Of a DNA stretch of 64,000 nt, positions 52,052 to 61,259 are shown piece after piece; the stretch's first letter is position 1, and each line of letters begins with the position of its first letter. The position numbers and the translations under genes are program-made. This stretch comes from Thalassobaculum_A sp040219615 (GTDB lineage: Bacteria; Pseudomonadota; Alphaproteobacteria; Thalassobaculales; Thalassobaculaceae): contig NZ_JAVJSE010000040.1 in NCBI RefSeq assembly GCF_040219615.1, positions 201,794 through 265,793 of the forward strand. Direction: 5' to 3'. The notes beneath the pieces are model-generated. The model saw only the letters and a list, made by a program, of their open reading frames with translations. It searched no databases and was not told the DNA's origin.

Positions 52052-53899
52052 TTACTGTGATTTTAAGTTCGATGTGATCGCTCCAATTGCAAAAGATGCA
52101 ACTTGGTTCCATGACTCCGCACCTCGCGATAGCTTTTCGTTTCTCGCGTCTAGTGTGGCCAGAACCATTGATATTCGGAGTAGAATTCCTATAACGAGCA
52201 CTTTATCGTTCTTTGACAATCTCGACCATACTTCGTTGTCCATGCTATTTGGCGCAGAGAATCTTAGTTCGAGTTTTGGACCATGGTCATCTTCCGATTC
52301 CGGGTACCATTGATCTAGTACGTGCTTCATTGGCTGTTCCGGAAACTCTATCTTTATATTCTTGCCGAACTCGCCTTTGTTCGCAAAGTAGCTAGATAGA
52401 CGAAATTCAATAACTGGATATTTCAGATGCGCTAACTCGGCGCCCTCTATTCTGATCCATATGTGTTCATAGTCCGGATTTTTTTGCTCGTTGACTAAGA
52501 AGACGTCCGTGTATATCAGCATCTTGTTTCGTAGCGCGACGCATTTCGCCGCGAAATTCCGCATCTCTGCGCGAATACGTCCTCGATCCGCGTCCGTCAT
52601 GCACCGTGATTCTTCCGGCACCTGCAACGTATAACCGATGGCGTCAAGCATACCCTGGATAGCGTCCCAGCCGGCGGTCGACAGCAACTCAAGATGCTGC
52701 GATACTTCGACAACTGTGGTATCGCGCGATTGATGCGAATATTCTCTATTTTGCTCCGAGATCTCTGGTATTCTCGAGATAAAAACTACCTGTAGTGCGG
52801 ATTTGCTGTTTGTTTCGAAATGTATACTTAGTTTTTTATTGATATTGACGGTAATGAGGAATTCATTTTCCGATATATCTTTCTGACATGTGAATTTCGA
52901 TGTCTTTCCTTGGATACTCCATGTGGTACGTATTGCGTTTGGGGCGCTCAAGTTATTTTGGTCGTGTAGTGTAGAGGACGTGCTGGGTACGATTTTTGCG
53001 GATAACTTTCTTCTCTGACTTTCTGCTCTCGGGTCATCGAGCTTCATACCGTCGCCGCACCAGTTTCCGCTGGTTTCTTCGAGTATGCGTTGGGCCTCAT
53101 GCGCGGCCTGTGACCACCGCTGTGCGCTTTCAGCCCGTCTACGGAGCGTCTGGAATGCCGAGATTACTTCAGTGGTTGTTGGGCATGTGAACGTTTGTTC
53201 CTGGGCGTCTTCGTCGGGGAGAGCTCCGAGCTGCGACAAATCGCGTGCTAGCTCGTTGGTTCCACTGTGACTGGAGTACTTTGCAGCAGCTATTTGTAGC
53301 GCTACCTGCTGTTCTGGTGTTTGTTCGACGGTTTCAAACTCCTCACCAGGGCCTAATTCCACTCGCCACGCTTTGTTTATTGCACGGATCAGAACCATTG
53401 GGCGCCTTGCAAACATTCCCCCCTCGCATACCAAGCAACGTCCGGGAAATTTTTGCAGCAAACTCCTCACTTGTAACGCATTGGACGTCCATTTTTTGTG
53501 TATTTGCTCTATTGTTGTTTTGCTCGGCTCTATCCCTTGCATTATTAGTTCGGAGTAGACCAGATTTTCATGTTTTGTAATTATTATTAATTTTATATCA
53601 TGATGAAATGTCAACCAAAATTCAGCTATACTGAGAGAACGATGGTCGTTCCATCCCCAATTTTGTTGTATTTCGTTTTTTTCGAATATTTTGTATGCCA
53701 AATACTTCATGTATTCCGGGATTTCAACTGATCTTTCCGAAGACTCGGAGAAACTTTGTTCGTATGACAACAGTCTATCATGCCAGGATTTTATTGATTC
53801 AGGTGAGGATATTGGTCTACTTAGACCGCAACTTCGCAGGATCTGTGCCACTTTGTTGACAGAAGTGATGTCAAATCCTGTCGTTATTAGTATTGACAT
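52052..53899 (-). CDS. Unrecognised large protein, N-terminus sulfotransferase-like
   Basis: This is a 615-residue protein in the most AT-rich part of the window. The N-terminal 200 residues have the layout of the sulfotransferase superfamily, with SILITTGFDITSVNKVAQILRSCG in place of the phosphosulfate loop, KLIIITKHENLVYSELIM for the second strand, and KKWTSNALQVRSLLQKFPGRCLVCEG. The key loop residues are poor matches, so activity is doubtful. The remaining 400 residues, with IEFRLSSYFANKGEFGK and LELRFSAPNSMDNEVW, look beta-rich and may bind carbohydrate. It is the first gene of the AT-rich cluster after manC. The function is unknown. Confidence 0.6.
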   Translation of the reverse strand: MSILITTGFDITSVNKVAQILRSCGLSRPISSPESIKSWHDRLLSYEQSFSESSERSVEIPEYMKYLAYKIFEKNEIQQNWGWNDHRSLSIAEFWLTFHHDIKLIIITKHENLVYSELIMQGIEPSKTTIEQIHKKWTSNALQVRSLLQKFPGRCLVCEGGMFARRPMVLIRAINKAWRVELGPGEEFETVEQTPEQQVALQIAAAKYSSHSGTNELARDLSQLGALPDEDAQEQTFTCPTTTEVISAFQTLRRRAESAQRWSQAAHEAQRILEETSGNWCGDGMKLDDPRAESQRRKLSAKIVPSTSSTLHDQNNLSAPNAIRTTWSIQGKTSKFTCQKDISENEFLITVNINKKLSIHFETNSKSALQVVFISRIPEISEQNREYSHQSRDTTVVEVSQHLELLSTAGWDAIQGMLDAIGYTLQVPEESRCMTDADRGRIRAEMRNFAAKCVALRNKMLIYTDVFLVNEQKNPDYEHIWIRIEGAELAHLKYPVIEFRLSSYFANKGEFGKNIKIEFPEQPMKHVLDQWYPESEDDHGPKLELRFSAPNSMDNEVWSRLSKNDKVLVIGILLRISMVLATLDARNEKLSRGAESWNQVASFAIGAITSNLKSQ

Positions 53900-53925
53900 T
53901 GGTTGGTTCTCAGTTGTTCCGTCGC

Positions 53926-55398
53926 TTATCCTGGTTCCGGCACGTATTCGCTCGACAGCCTCCCGTAGCCATCCTCAAGGCGTACAATGTCGTCCTCCCC
54001 CAGATACCCCCCCGACTGCACCTCGATCAGGTGCAGCGGCAGCATGCCGGGGTTCTCCAAGCGGTGCGTCTCGCCGGCCGGGATGTAGGTCGACTGATTC
54101 TCGCCGAGCAGGAAGCTCTCGTCACCGCGGGTCACCCGGGCGGTCCCGCTGACCACCACCCAGTGTTCGGCCCGGTGGTGGTGCATCTGCAGCGACAGCT
54201 TCTCGCCCGGGCGCACGGTGATACGCTTAACCTGAAAGCGGTCGCCGCGGTCGATGCCGCGATAGCTGCCCCAGGGCCGGTGCACGGTGCTGTGCAGCAC
54301 CTGTTCCGGCCGGCCCTTGGCCCGGAGTTGCTCGACCAGGAGCTTGACGTCCTGGGCGCGCCGGCGGTCGGCGACCAGCACGGCGTCGTCGGTCGCCACC
54401 ACCACCACGTCCTCCAGGCCGGCGACGCCGACCAGGCCGTGCTCGGCCCGGACATAGCAGTTGCGCGCTTCGTGCAGCACCACATCGCCCGCGGCCACGT
54501 TGCCGGCGGCGTCGCGGTCGCCGATCTCCCACAGCGCCGACCAGGCGCCGACGTCGCTCCACCCCATGTCGACCGGCACCACCGCCGCCCGGGGCGTGGT
54601 CTCCATCACCGCGGTGTCGATCGCTTCGGCGGGCGCCGACGCGAAGGCTTCGGCGTCGAGACGGCAGAAGGTGAGGTCGGGTTCCGCACCGGCCAACGCC
54701 CGGCGGCACGCGGCGACGATCTCCGGCCGGCTGCGCTCGAGCTCCAGCAGATAGGCGCCGGCGGCGAACAGGAAGATGCCGCTGTTCCAGTAGTGGCCGC
54801 CTTCCGCCAGATAGCCCTCGACCGCGGCGCCCGACGGTTTCTCCACGAAGCGCTCGACCGCTCTCACGCCGTCGCCGTACGCCCCGCCCTCCAGCGGCCC
54901 GCCGGCCCTGATGTAGCCATAGCCGGTCTCCGGCCCCGTCGGCGTCACCCCGAAGGTCACCAGCCGGCCGTCCAGGGCCGCCGGCGCGGCCCGGGCCACC
55001 GCCTCGTGCAGGCGCTCGGGCGACGCCACCACATGGTCCGACGGCATCACCAGCATCAGGCCGTCGCCGCCGTCGGCGGTCAGCCGCAGCGCCGCCGCGC
55101 AGACCGCCGGCGCGGTGTTGCGGCCGACCGGTTCGAGCAGGATCGCGGCCGGCTGCAGGGCCGAAGCCCGCAGCTGCTCGGCGACGATGAAGCGATGCTC
55201 CTCGTTGCACACCACGACCGGCGGCGCATATCCCTCGCCGGCCGTCCGCAGCGCGGTCTCCTGGATCATCGTCAGCTCGCTCGCCAATGGCAGGAACTGC
55301 TTCGGATAACCGGCGCGCGACAGCGGCCACAGCCGCGATCCGGATCCGCCGGACAGAATCACCGGGGTGATGGTGCCGGTCTTGTCAGCCTTCGCCAT
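53926..55398 (-). CDS. manC: Mannose-1-phosphate guanylyltransferase / mannose-6-phosphate isomerase
   Basis: This 490-residue type II PMI-GMP enzyme has the pyrophosphorylase motif LSGGSGSRLWPLSRAGYPKQF, FVEKPSG and YWNSGIFLF. The isomerase cupin end is RPWGSYRGIDRGDRF, GEKLSLQMHHHRAEHWVVVSG and YIPAGETHRLENPG. It makes GDP-mannose for the surface polymer. ATG 55398 has GGGAG five bases upstream; the ATG at 55410 lacks a proper site. High GC contrasts sharply with the AT-rich gene that follows, marking the border of the acquired cluster at about 53.9 kb. Confidence 0.95.
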   Translation of the reverse strand: MAKADKTGTITPVILSGGSGSRLWPLSRAGYPKQFLPLASELTMIQETALRTAGEGYAPPVVVCNEEHRFIVAEQLRASALQPAAILLEPVGRNTAPAVCAAALRLTADGGDGLMLVMPSDHVVASPERLHEAVARAAPAALDGRLVTFGVTPTGPETGYGYIRAGGPLEGGAYGDGVRAVERFVEKPSGAAVEGYLAEGGHYWNSGIFLFAAGAYLLELERSRPEIVAACRRALAGAEPDLTFCRLDAEAFASAPAEAIDTAVMETTPRAAVVPVDMGWSDVGAWSALWEIGDRDAAGNVAAGDVVLHEARNCYVRAEHGLVGVAGLEDVVVVATDDAVLVADRRRAQDVKLLVEQLRAKGRPEQVLHSTVHRPWGSYRGIDRGDRFQVKRITVRPGEKLSLQMHHHRAEHWVVVSGTARVTRGDESFLLGENQSTYIPAGETHRLENPGMLPLHLIEVQSGGYLGEDDIVRLEDGYGRLSSEYVPEPG

Positions 55399-55433
55399 GT
55401 CTCTCCCCATCCCTCAAACATCAGCCGCGTCCC

Positions 55434-57611
55434 CTATGCGGCCAGCGAACTCAGTCTGCCGGCGTAGCGGCGCCCCGCTGCCGCCGGCAAATGCCTCCCG
55501 CTCACGAACTGCCGACCGGCCGCGGACAGCCGCTGGCGCAGCAGTTCGTCTTCCGCCATCCGCCGCATCCACCAGGCGGCGTGCGATACGTCGGCATCGG
55601 CCCAGAGCTGCCCCTCGGCGAACGGGTAGTCCCCCTCGCCGACCGGCACCAGGCGGTGCTCGACCAGCGCCGCCGTGTCCGGCGTCGTGAAGTCCATGTT
55701 CCCCGACCAGCCGGTCACGATCACCGGCTTGCCCAGCAGCATCGCCTCGGCGATGCCGCGCCCGAAGCCCTCGGCCCGGTGCAGCGAGACGTAGCAGTCG
55801 CAGGCCCGGTACAGGTCGAGCACCGCGCCGCGCTCGAGGGTGCGGTTGATCATCCGGATGCGGCGGTCGCCGGCGGCGACGGCGCGGAACGCCTCCCAGT
55901 CGGCGTCGCCGCGGCGTGCCCGCATGACCTTGACCACCAGGCCGACCGGCTCGTCGCCGCGCGGGAAGGCCTCCCGGAAGGCCGCCACGCAGGCCAGCGG
56001 GTTCTTGCGCGCGAAGCCGGACAGCGCGTCGAAGGAGAAGGCGAACAGGAAGCGCCGCTTCGGGAGGCGGAAGTCGCGCCGGGTCAGGCCGGCGGTGGCC
56101 TGCGCCGTCACCGCCATCGGCATGTGATGCGGGGGCTTGAGGCTGCTCCGGGCGTAGGCGCGGCGGCTGTAGTCGCTGGAGGCCCAGACCTCGTCCACCA
56201 GGTCGTAGGCGTGCCGCCAGGCGCGCGGCCATTCCGGCAGCTCCCACGGCCAGTAGCCGATGCTGCGGCGGCCGTCGAACAGCCGCGACCCCTCGACCGC
56301 GGCGATCCGCGCGGTCTCGATGCCGGTGGTGCAGAACAGGTTGGTGTCGTAGGGCAGCCGGTCGGAGACGAAGGCCACGGCGCTGTCGTCGCCCTGGCAC
56401 ACCTCTCGCCCCGGCTCGATGTTGTAGATCGAGAACGGTACGCCGGCCGCCTGCATGGCCAGCGCCGCCATGCGCACGTCCTCGCCGATACCGAGCTGGC
56501 CGCGGGCATAGCCGATCAGGTTGTAGCCGGGCATAAGTCCCCGGCGGCCGGCACGCACTTTGCGGGTCGCGGGACGGGGACCAAGCCGCCGGATGCGGTC
56601 GAGGACCGGAAATGTCTCGCCGGCGTCGTCGCGCCCGGCCCACGCGGCGTAGGCGTCGGCGCGCGGATCCGGGAACCGGGCACGCAGGCGGTCGTCGCCG
56701 AGCCACAACAGCGCCAGGATACGGCTGAGCCGGTCACCGGGAACGAGCGGTGCCGCCAGGACCTCGGCGGCGCCGACGTCGATCAGCCCGAGTAGGCCGA
56801 GTTCGGCGATGCCATGCGCGTAGAACCAGCCGACATAGCGCATTCGGCCGGCCGCGTTGTCGAGCGGCCAGGCCCCCTGCAGGTCCTCGCGGGACGACCA
56901 GATCCGCGCCATCAGCCGGCTGACCGGTACCACGTCGGCCTGCGGCAGCCGCGGGTCCGGCGCTCCCAGGAACCGAAGCTGAGCAGCGGTCAGGTAGCGG
57001 TCGAGGCCCAGTTCGGCGGGGCCATGGAGGAAGCACCACCAGACGAGGTCTCGGCGGCCGGCGGCGGAGGCGATGTCGAAGACAGCCTGAAGGTCCGGCC
57101 GCATGTCCCAGACCAGACGCATCAGCCGCGTCATGCGCGGCTCCGGATCTTCCGCGGCCCCCTCCGCCAACGCCTCCAGCAGTCCATCGCCGGCGCAGGC
57201 GGCCAGGGCCGCACGCTCGAAGGCGCCGTGCTCGCGGGCGCCGTCGACCAGCAGCCACCATGCCAGGCCCTGTTGTCCGGCGGCGGTGGCGAGATCGAAG
57301 CGCCGGCGCAGATCGGGCCGCAGCCGGTGCACGGACGCCATGAACCGGGTCAGCCTCGGCCGGACCCCGGGCAGGGCACCGGGCGCCGGGGCAGTGAAGT
57401 CGTCGGCCGGGTCGCCGCCGGCCTCGTCATGGCCGCGATACTCGCCACGACCGACGATCTCCATCCACCAACCGAAGCCCTCAATATCGTCACGGAACTG
57501 CCGCTGCAGATCTGGCCGGGTCAACCAGACGGTGCGACGGATGGCCTCGGCCGACAGCGGCCCGGTCGCCGCCCCTACGGTCGGCGCACTTGCCCGTGCA
57601 AATGCGACCAT
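55434..57611 (-). CDS. GT-B glycosyltransferase with an N-terminal helical repeat array
   Basis: This is a 725-residue protein. Residues about 20-330 contain at least four copies of a 35-70 residue module with the pattern RPDLxxxFDxAxAAGxxxLxWWxxxxGxxELG (for example MRPDLQAVFDIASAAGRRDLVWW). From about residue 355 a GT4-type enzyme starts with GYNLIGYARGQLGIGEDVRMAALAMQ. It then has FLFAFSFDALSGFARKNPLACVAAF and SLHRAEGFGRGIAEAMLLGKPVIVTGWSGN. The repeats may bind the growing glycan or a partner. ATG 57611 has an AAGGA site, while a GTG at 57638 has none. Two copies of the surface-locus box lie upstream. Confidence 0.85.
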   Translation of the reverse strand: MVAFARASAPTVGAATGPLSAEAIRRTVWLTRPDLQRQFRDDIEGFGWWMEIVGRGEYRGHDEAGGDPADDFTAPAPGALPGVRPRLTRFMASVHRLRPDLRRRFDLATAAGQQGLAWWLLVDGAREHGAFERAALAACAGDGLLEALAEGAAEDPEPRMTRLMRLVWDMRPDLQAVFDIASAAGRRDLVWWCFLHGPAELGLDRYLTAAQLRFLGAPDPRLPQADVVPVSRLMARIWSSREDLQGAWPLDNAAGRMRYVGWFYAHGIAELGLLGLIDVGAAEVLAAPLVPGDRLSRILALLWLGDDRLRARFPDPRADAYAAWAGRDDAGETFPVLDRIRRLGPRPATRKVRAGRRGLMPGYNLIGYARGQLGIGEDVRMAALAMQAAGVPFSIYNIEPGREVCQGDDSAVAFVSDRLPYDTNLFCTTGIETARIAAVEGSRLFDGRRSIGYWPWELPEWPRAWRHAYDLVDEVWASSDYSRRAYARSSLKPPHHMPMAVTAQATAGLTRRDFRLPKRRFLFAFSFDALSGFARKNPLACVAAFREAFPRGDEPVGLVVKVMRARRGDADWEAFRAVAAGDRRIRMINRTLERGAVLDLYRACDCYVSLHRAEGFGRGIAEAMLLGKPVIVTGWSGNMDFTTPDTAALVEHRLVPVGEGDYPFAEGQLWADADVSHAAWWMRRMAEDELLRQRLSAAGRQFVSGRHLPAAAGRRYAGRLSSLAA

Positions 57612-57767
57612 CGCGCGTTCCTTCCCCACCCTTGTCACGCCCCCGCAGTCGAGAACCGCCCATCAAAGTGCAAGGCCCTCGTGGCCGAACCGTCGTCGAT
57701 ACGCGACTGCGCCCTGCACCCACTCCATCCCCTGTCTCGACACTACGATTCAGGTTTTCCACGAGAA

Positions 57768-57783
57768 TTTCAATCTCAAATTT
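57768..57783 (-). promoter_or_regulatory. Surface-locus box (copy c)
   Basis: On the minus strand the bases read AAATTTGAGATTGAAA. The preceding flank GGTTATTAATT is identical over 11 bases to that of copy b, 18 kb away. It lies about 157 bases before the ATG of the repeat-bearing glycosyltransferase and in the same orientation as that gene. Confidence 0.55.
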
Positions 57784-57852
57784 ATCAATTAATAACCAAA
57801 CTCACATCTCAAGCTTTATACATCGCTCCCATCTGTCTCACAGCGGGCTTCA

Positions 57853-57868
57853 GACAACCTCAGATACA
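57853..57868 (-). promoter_or_regulatory. Surface-locus box (copy g), overlapping the galE stop
   Basis: On the minus strand the bases read TGTATCTGAGGTTGTC, keeping the ATCTGAGGTTG core. It covers the stop codon of the epimerase gene and is the distal one of two boxes before the repeat-bearing glycosyltransferase. The match could be partly due to coding constraint, so it is weaker than copy c. Confidence 0.4.
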
Positions 57869-58882
57869 CCGCATCGCCGACAACGCATGCCGCACCATGT
57901 CGGCCAGCTCCGGAAAGTGCGGCCGCCAGCCCAGCGCGTCGCGGGCCAGCCGGGCGTCGGCCACCAGCCGCGGTGGATCGCCCGGGCGCCGGCCGCGGGC
58001 CCGCAGCGGCACCGGTCGGCCGGTCGCGGCGCGCACGGCGTCGACCACCGCCAGCACCGAGGCGCCGCGGCCGGTGCCGAGATTGGCAACCAGCGGCTCG
58101 CCACCGGCCAGCAACCGGCGCAGCGCCAGTACGTGGGCGTCGGCCAGGTCGCTCACATGCACGTAGTCGCGGATGCAGGTACCATCAGGCGTAGCGTAGT
58201 CGATGCCGTGGACCTCGAGATACGGGCGGTGACCGAGCGCGACCCGCAGGGCCAGCGGAATCAGGTGGGTCTCCAACCGGTGGTTCTCCGCCAGTTCGGC
58301 GTCCGGGTCGGCCCCCGCGGCATTGAAATACCGCAGCGCCACCCAGCGTGGGCCGCCGATGGCGGCGGACTCTGCCAGCATCCGCTCGGCCAGCAGCTTG
58401 CTGCCGCCATAGGGGCTGAGCGGCCGCAGAGCGTGCGCCTCGGGCACCGGCAGCATGGCGGGAGCGCCGTACACCGCGGCCGACGAGGAGAACACCAGGT
58501 GCCGCACGCCGGCCTGACGCATCGCCCGCAGCAACTGCCAGGTGCCGTCCGCATTGGCGGCGAGGTAGACGGCCGGGTCACGCAGCGATTCGGCGGCCTC
58601 GATACGGGCCGCGAAATGCATCGCGGCAACCGCCCGGTGGCGGGCCAGCACCGTCGCCAGTTGCCGGTGATCGGCCACGTCGCCGACCTCGAGCGGCCCC
58701 CATCGCACTGCGCATCTCGAGCCGTTCGACAGGTCGTCATAGGCCACCGGCAGGAAGCCGGCGGCGGCCAGCGCCTTGCAGGCATGGCTGCCGACGAAGC
58801 CGGCACCGCCGGTTACCAGTACCGCCGGCACCTGCGGCGCCGGCCCGGCCGCGTGGCCCGGCGCCCGCATCCATTCCCGCAT
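57860..58882 (-). CDS. galE: UDP-glucose 4-epimerase family protein
   Basis: This 340-residue SDR enzyme has the Rossmann motif VLVTGGAGFVGSHACKAL, VFSSSAAVYG (catalytic Ser), YGGSKLLAE (catalytic Tyr and Lys) and RYFNAAGADPDAELAE. DGTCIRDYVHVSDLADAH and LNLGTG-like VANLGTGRG are typical GalE segments. It supplies UDP-galactose, or an epimerised amino sugar, for the surface polymer. The start at ATG 58882 adds about 20 residues before the usual N-terminus; a second ATG at 58874 is possible. It is divergent from an orphan sensor-like gene. Confidence 0.93.
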   Translation of the reverse strand: MREWMRAPGHAAGPAPQVPAVLVTGGAGFVGSHACKALAAAGFLPVAYDDLSNGSRCAVRWGPLEVGDVADHRQLATVLARHRAVAAMHFAARIEAAESLRDPAVYLAANADGTWQLLRAMRQAGVRHLVFSSSAAVYGAPAMLPVPEAHALRPLSPYGGSKLLAERMLAESAAIGGPRWVALRYFNAAGADPDAELAENHRLETHLIPLALRVALGHRPYLEVHGIDYATPDGTCIRDYVHVSDLADAHVLALRRLLAGGEPLVANLGTGRGASVLAVVDAVRAATGRPVPLRARGRRPGDPPRLVADARLARDALGWRPHFPELADMVRHALSAMRCI

Positions 58883-58903
58883 GTCCGGCTCTCGATTGCA
58901 TTG

Positions 58904-58919
58904 AATCAACCTGAAGTTT
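58904..58919 (-). promoter_or_regulatory. Surface-locus box (copy d) upstream of galE
   Basis: On the minus strand it reads AAACTTCAGGTTGATT, matching the 3' half (AGGTTGATT) well and the 5' half less well. It lies 21 bases before the galE ATG, in the gene orientation. Confidence 0.4.
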
Positions 58920-59027
58920 ACACCACTATCATCTCCGGCACACATCCTCGGCAACTCCGGGCCACCAGGTTGCCGGACCATCTCCACGCCGACCGTCGTC
59001 GCGGACAACAGGAAGGAACGCCGCAGC

Positions 59028-59897
59028 ATGGCCCGCAGATGGTGGCACGCCACGCCGACCGGACGCCGACGGGTTCCGGACGTCCGGGATCCGATCGCCA
59101 GCGCCGCCTTCCGCAATCACTGCTGGGCCGGGGCGATCCTTATCGCCGAGGCGGAGGACGAGCCGACGCGGGTGTTCCTCGACCCGGTAGTGCAGGCCGG
59201 GCGGCGGCGATGGCGGGCCGCGCTAGGCGCCTCTCTCACCGGCGAGGACTTCCCGGCGGTGCTGCATCTCCTGTGCACCGCCGACTGGCACCTTCGTCCG
59301 GTGGAATCGCCGGAGGAACTGTCAGCCGCCACCGCCGCCTGGGTCGGCCTCGCCGACGGCGCCGCCTGGGCGACCATCCGGATCGCCTGCCGGGCCGCCC
59401 CCGGCATCCGGGATGGGGAGACCGGGGCTTGCGGTGCGATGGCGGCCAACGATACCGCCGGGCCGACGGATACCATCCGGGTTCCCGCAACGGTGCGCGA
59501 GGGTATCGCGCCGCTGGCCTCCGGGCGCTACCGCACGGCGGCGACGCTCCTGGTGGCCGCGCAGCGCCGCATCGGGGCGCGGGAAGCGATGCTCGTGACC
59601 CCAGGCGGTGACGACGAGGGAACAGTGACCCGCCTGGACCATCACCTGCAGGACGGGTTCGGTCCGCCGCGCATCGACCTTACGGAGGTCATGGACTGGG
59701 TCATCGAGGCGGACCGGAGCGGGACAGCGATCGTCGCGCACGATGCGCTGGCGAGAGCCGAGACTTCGACGCTGCTGGCCGTCATCCCGACCTCCACGCT
59801 CGACGCCGCCGGCGCGGCGATCGCCGCCGTCGCCGTCCTGCGGATCCCGCCGCGGCGGACCGCCGCCGCCGTCGAGTGCAGCGCCGACGGCGCCTGA
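59028..59897 (+). CDS. Orphan sensor-like protein, paralogue of the protein at 61260
   Basis: This 289-residue protein has no recognised family. Its N-terminal part (CWAGAILIAEAEDEPTRVFLDPV, LGASLTGEDFPAVLHLLCTADWHLRP) lines up with AGAIVVTARGWRAELYVDPI and IEASLTGLGSTFVLHILSGDAWH in the protein encoded at 61260, so the two are paralogues. The C-terminal alternation of short strands and helices resembles a PAS or GAF module without catalytic residues. ATG 59028 follows GGAAGGA. It is divergent from galE. A regulatory or sensing role in the polymer locus is inference. Confidence 0.6.
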   Translation: MARRWWHATPTGRRRVPDVRDPIASAAFRNHCWAGAILIAEAEDEPTRVFLDPVVQAGRRRWRAALGASLTGEDFPAVLHLLCTADWHLRPVESPEELSAATAAWVGLADGAAWATIRIACRAAPGIRDGETGACGAMAANDTAGPTDTIRVPATVREGIAPLASGRYRTAATLLVAAQRRIGAREAMLVTPGGDDEGTVTRLDHHLQDGFGPPRIDLTEVMDWVIEADRSGTAIVAHDALARAETSTLLAVIPTSTLDAAGAAIAAVAVLRIPPRRTAAAVECSADGA

Positions 59898-59945
59898 CAC
59901 ACGGGTCGCCAAGGTGCCGACGGCACTCGCGCCGCCGCCGGCCGC

Positions 59946-60860
59946 CTACCAGCTGGTGGCGATCAGCGCCATCCCGGCGCCAAGCGGCAGGGTCAGCCGG
60001 TGGTAGTCCGTGAACCGGTAGCCGTTCTCGACCTGGACCAGCCCGGAAACCTGCTCGATCACTTGCTGACCGCTGCCGTGGGCCTGGGCGACCGACTGCA
60101 GCAGGCTGCGCGCCAGGCGGCGGTCGATCACCGCCCGCAGGTCGCCTCCGTGCATGATCCTCTCCTGATCGCGGATCCAGCGGTGCCCGATCGCCATGCG
60201 ATAAGCCTCGAACCGCAGATTGCCGCCGAACCGGCGAACGACCTTGAGCCCTTCATGCATGGTCTCGCCTCCAGGCCGGAACAGCCGGGCCAGCGGGCCG
60301 GCCCCCAGCGATCGGTCGACTGTCCATGCTGCCATGAGGCGATCGAACCAGGCGCGCTGCGCCTTCGGCAACTGGTCGCTGCCGACCGGCGATATGCGGA
60401 GCGTCGTCACCCGTTCGGCGCCGGTCGCCACCGCCGCCAGCTTGCGCACGAAGCGCGCAGCCGCGTCGCAGCTCGCGAACGAAGCCTCGAGCCAGCTGGC
60501 GGTCACGGCAAGACCGCCACTCCAAACCGCCACGTCGACTCCGTCTACCCGGCCGTCGAACCGGGCCAGGGCGGTGACCAGTCGCTCGCCCTGCCCGCTG
60601 TCGAACTGCCGGCCGTCGAGCCGGACCGACAGCCGGCGGCCACGGCGAACCAGATGAACATGGCCCAGCCCGTGGACCCGCCACTCGGGCCCCAGCTCCG
60701 GCGCGTAGAGTTCCGGCGCGGCAGGGCGCGGCATGGGCAGGGGCGGCACGGGCGGGAGCGACATGCGCTGGAGCGGCGCGCCGGTGCTCGGCTCGGCGGC
60801 GATCCACTCGTTCTCCACGGCCAGCCACGGCGACCGCCCCGGGAGCCGTGCCGCAGTCAC
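59946..60860 (-). CDS. Orphan sensor-like protein, paralogue of the protein at 62823
   Basis: This 304-residue protein of unknown function starts with a proline-rich stretch (residues 30-50). Residues 55-150 (WRVHGLGHVHLVRRGRRLSVRLDGRQFDSGQGERLV) share the order of residues with the protein at 62823 (WAFVGRTRDHMQIRFDPR). A PAS-like end follows, with RSLLQSVAQAHGSGQQVIEQVSGL and YHRLTLPLGAGMALIATSW. The GTG start overlaps the stop of the upstream gene (GTGA), so the pair is translationally coupled. No kinase, GGDEF or DNA-binding output is seen. Confidence 0.6.
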   Translation of the reverse strand: MTAARLPGRSPWLAVENEWIAAEPSTGAPLQRMSLPPVPPLPMPRPAAPELYAPELGPEWRVHGLGHVHLVRRGRRLSVRLDGRQFDSGQGERLVTALARFDGRVDGVDVAVWSGGLAVTASWLEASFASCDAAARFVRKLAAVATGAERVTTLRISPVGSDQLPKAQRAWFDRLMAAWTVDRSLGAGPLARLFRPGGETMHEGLKVVRRFGGNLRFEAYRMAIGHRWIRDQERIMHGGDLRAVIDRRLARSLLQSVAQAHGSGQQVIEQVSGLVQVENGYRFTDYHRLTLPLGAGMALIATSW

Positions 60861-61210
60861 CGGAAAGCCTCGCCTGCGCGGCCGGAGCCCGGATCCAGAA
60901 CATCGGCTCCACCGTCGCCCGGCCTGCCCCCGCCGACCGTGCGACGGTCGGCGGCCTGCACCCGCCGCCAGATCTCCGTCCGCACCCGCCCATCCAGCGC
61001 GTCGAACGAGAGCTGAGCCAGATGCAGGTCGAGCGGATTGTCGCTGGCCGAGGCGCGGAGCAGATTCCGGTATGCCTCGGTTCGTATGCCGAGCACCTCG
61101 CCGATGCAGTTGGCGAGCACCTGCAGGGCGCGTCGGTCTCCGGCGATAGGCGGGACGTCCTCGGAATCCGGTTGCCTTGACACCGCTACCCTCCGAACCA
61201 AGATACTCAA
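60857..61210 (-). CDS. Small hypothetical protein coupled to the sensor-like gene
   Basis: This is a 117-residue protein with a helical centre (RRALQVLANCIGEVLGIRTEAYRNLLRA and LDLHLAQLSFDALDGRVRTEIWRRV) and a glycine-rich, disordered end. No family is recognised. A promoter-like pair on the minus strand (TTGATC at about 61247-61252 and TAATCT 16 bases on) lies before it. It is the first gene of a two-gene unit with the sensor-like protein and may be its partner. Confidence 0.55.
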   Translation of the reverse strand: MSILVRRVAVSRQPDSEDVPPIAGDRRALQVLANCIGEVLGIRTEAYRNLLRASASDNPLDLHLAQLSFDALDGRVRTEIWRRVQAADRRTVGGGRPGDGGADVLDPGSGRAGEAFR

Positions 61211-61259
61211 CGTGAGTTCATCTTAGATTACCAGTCACACGACAGCGATCAACCTTAAG

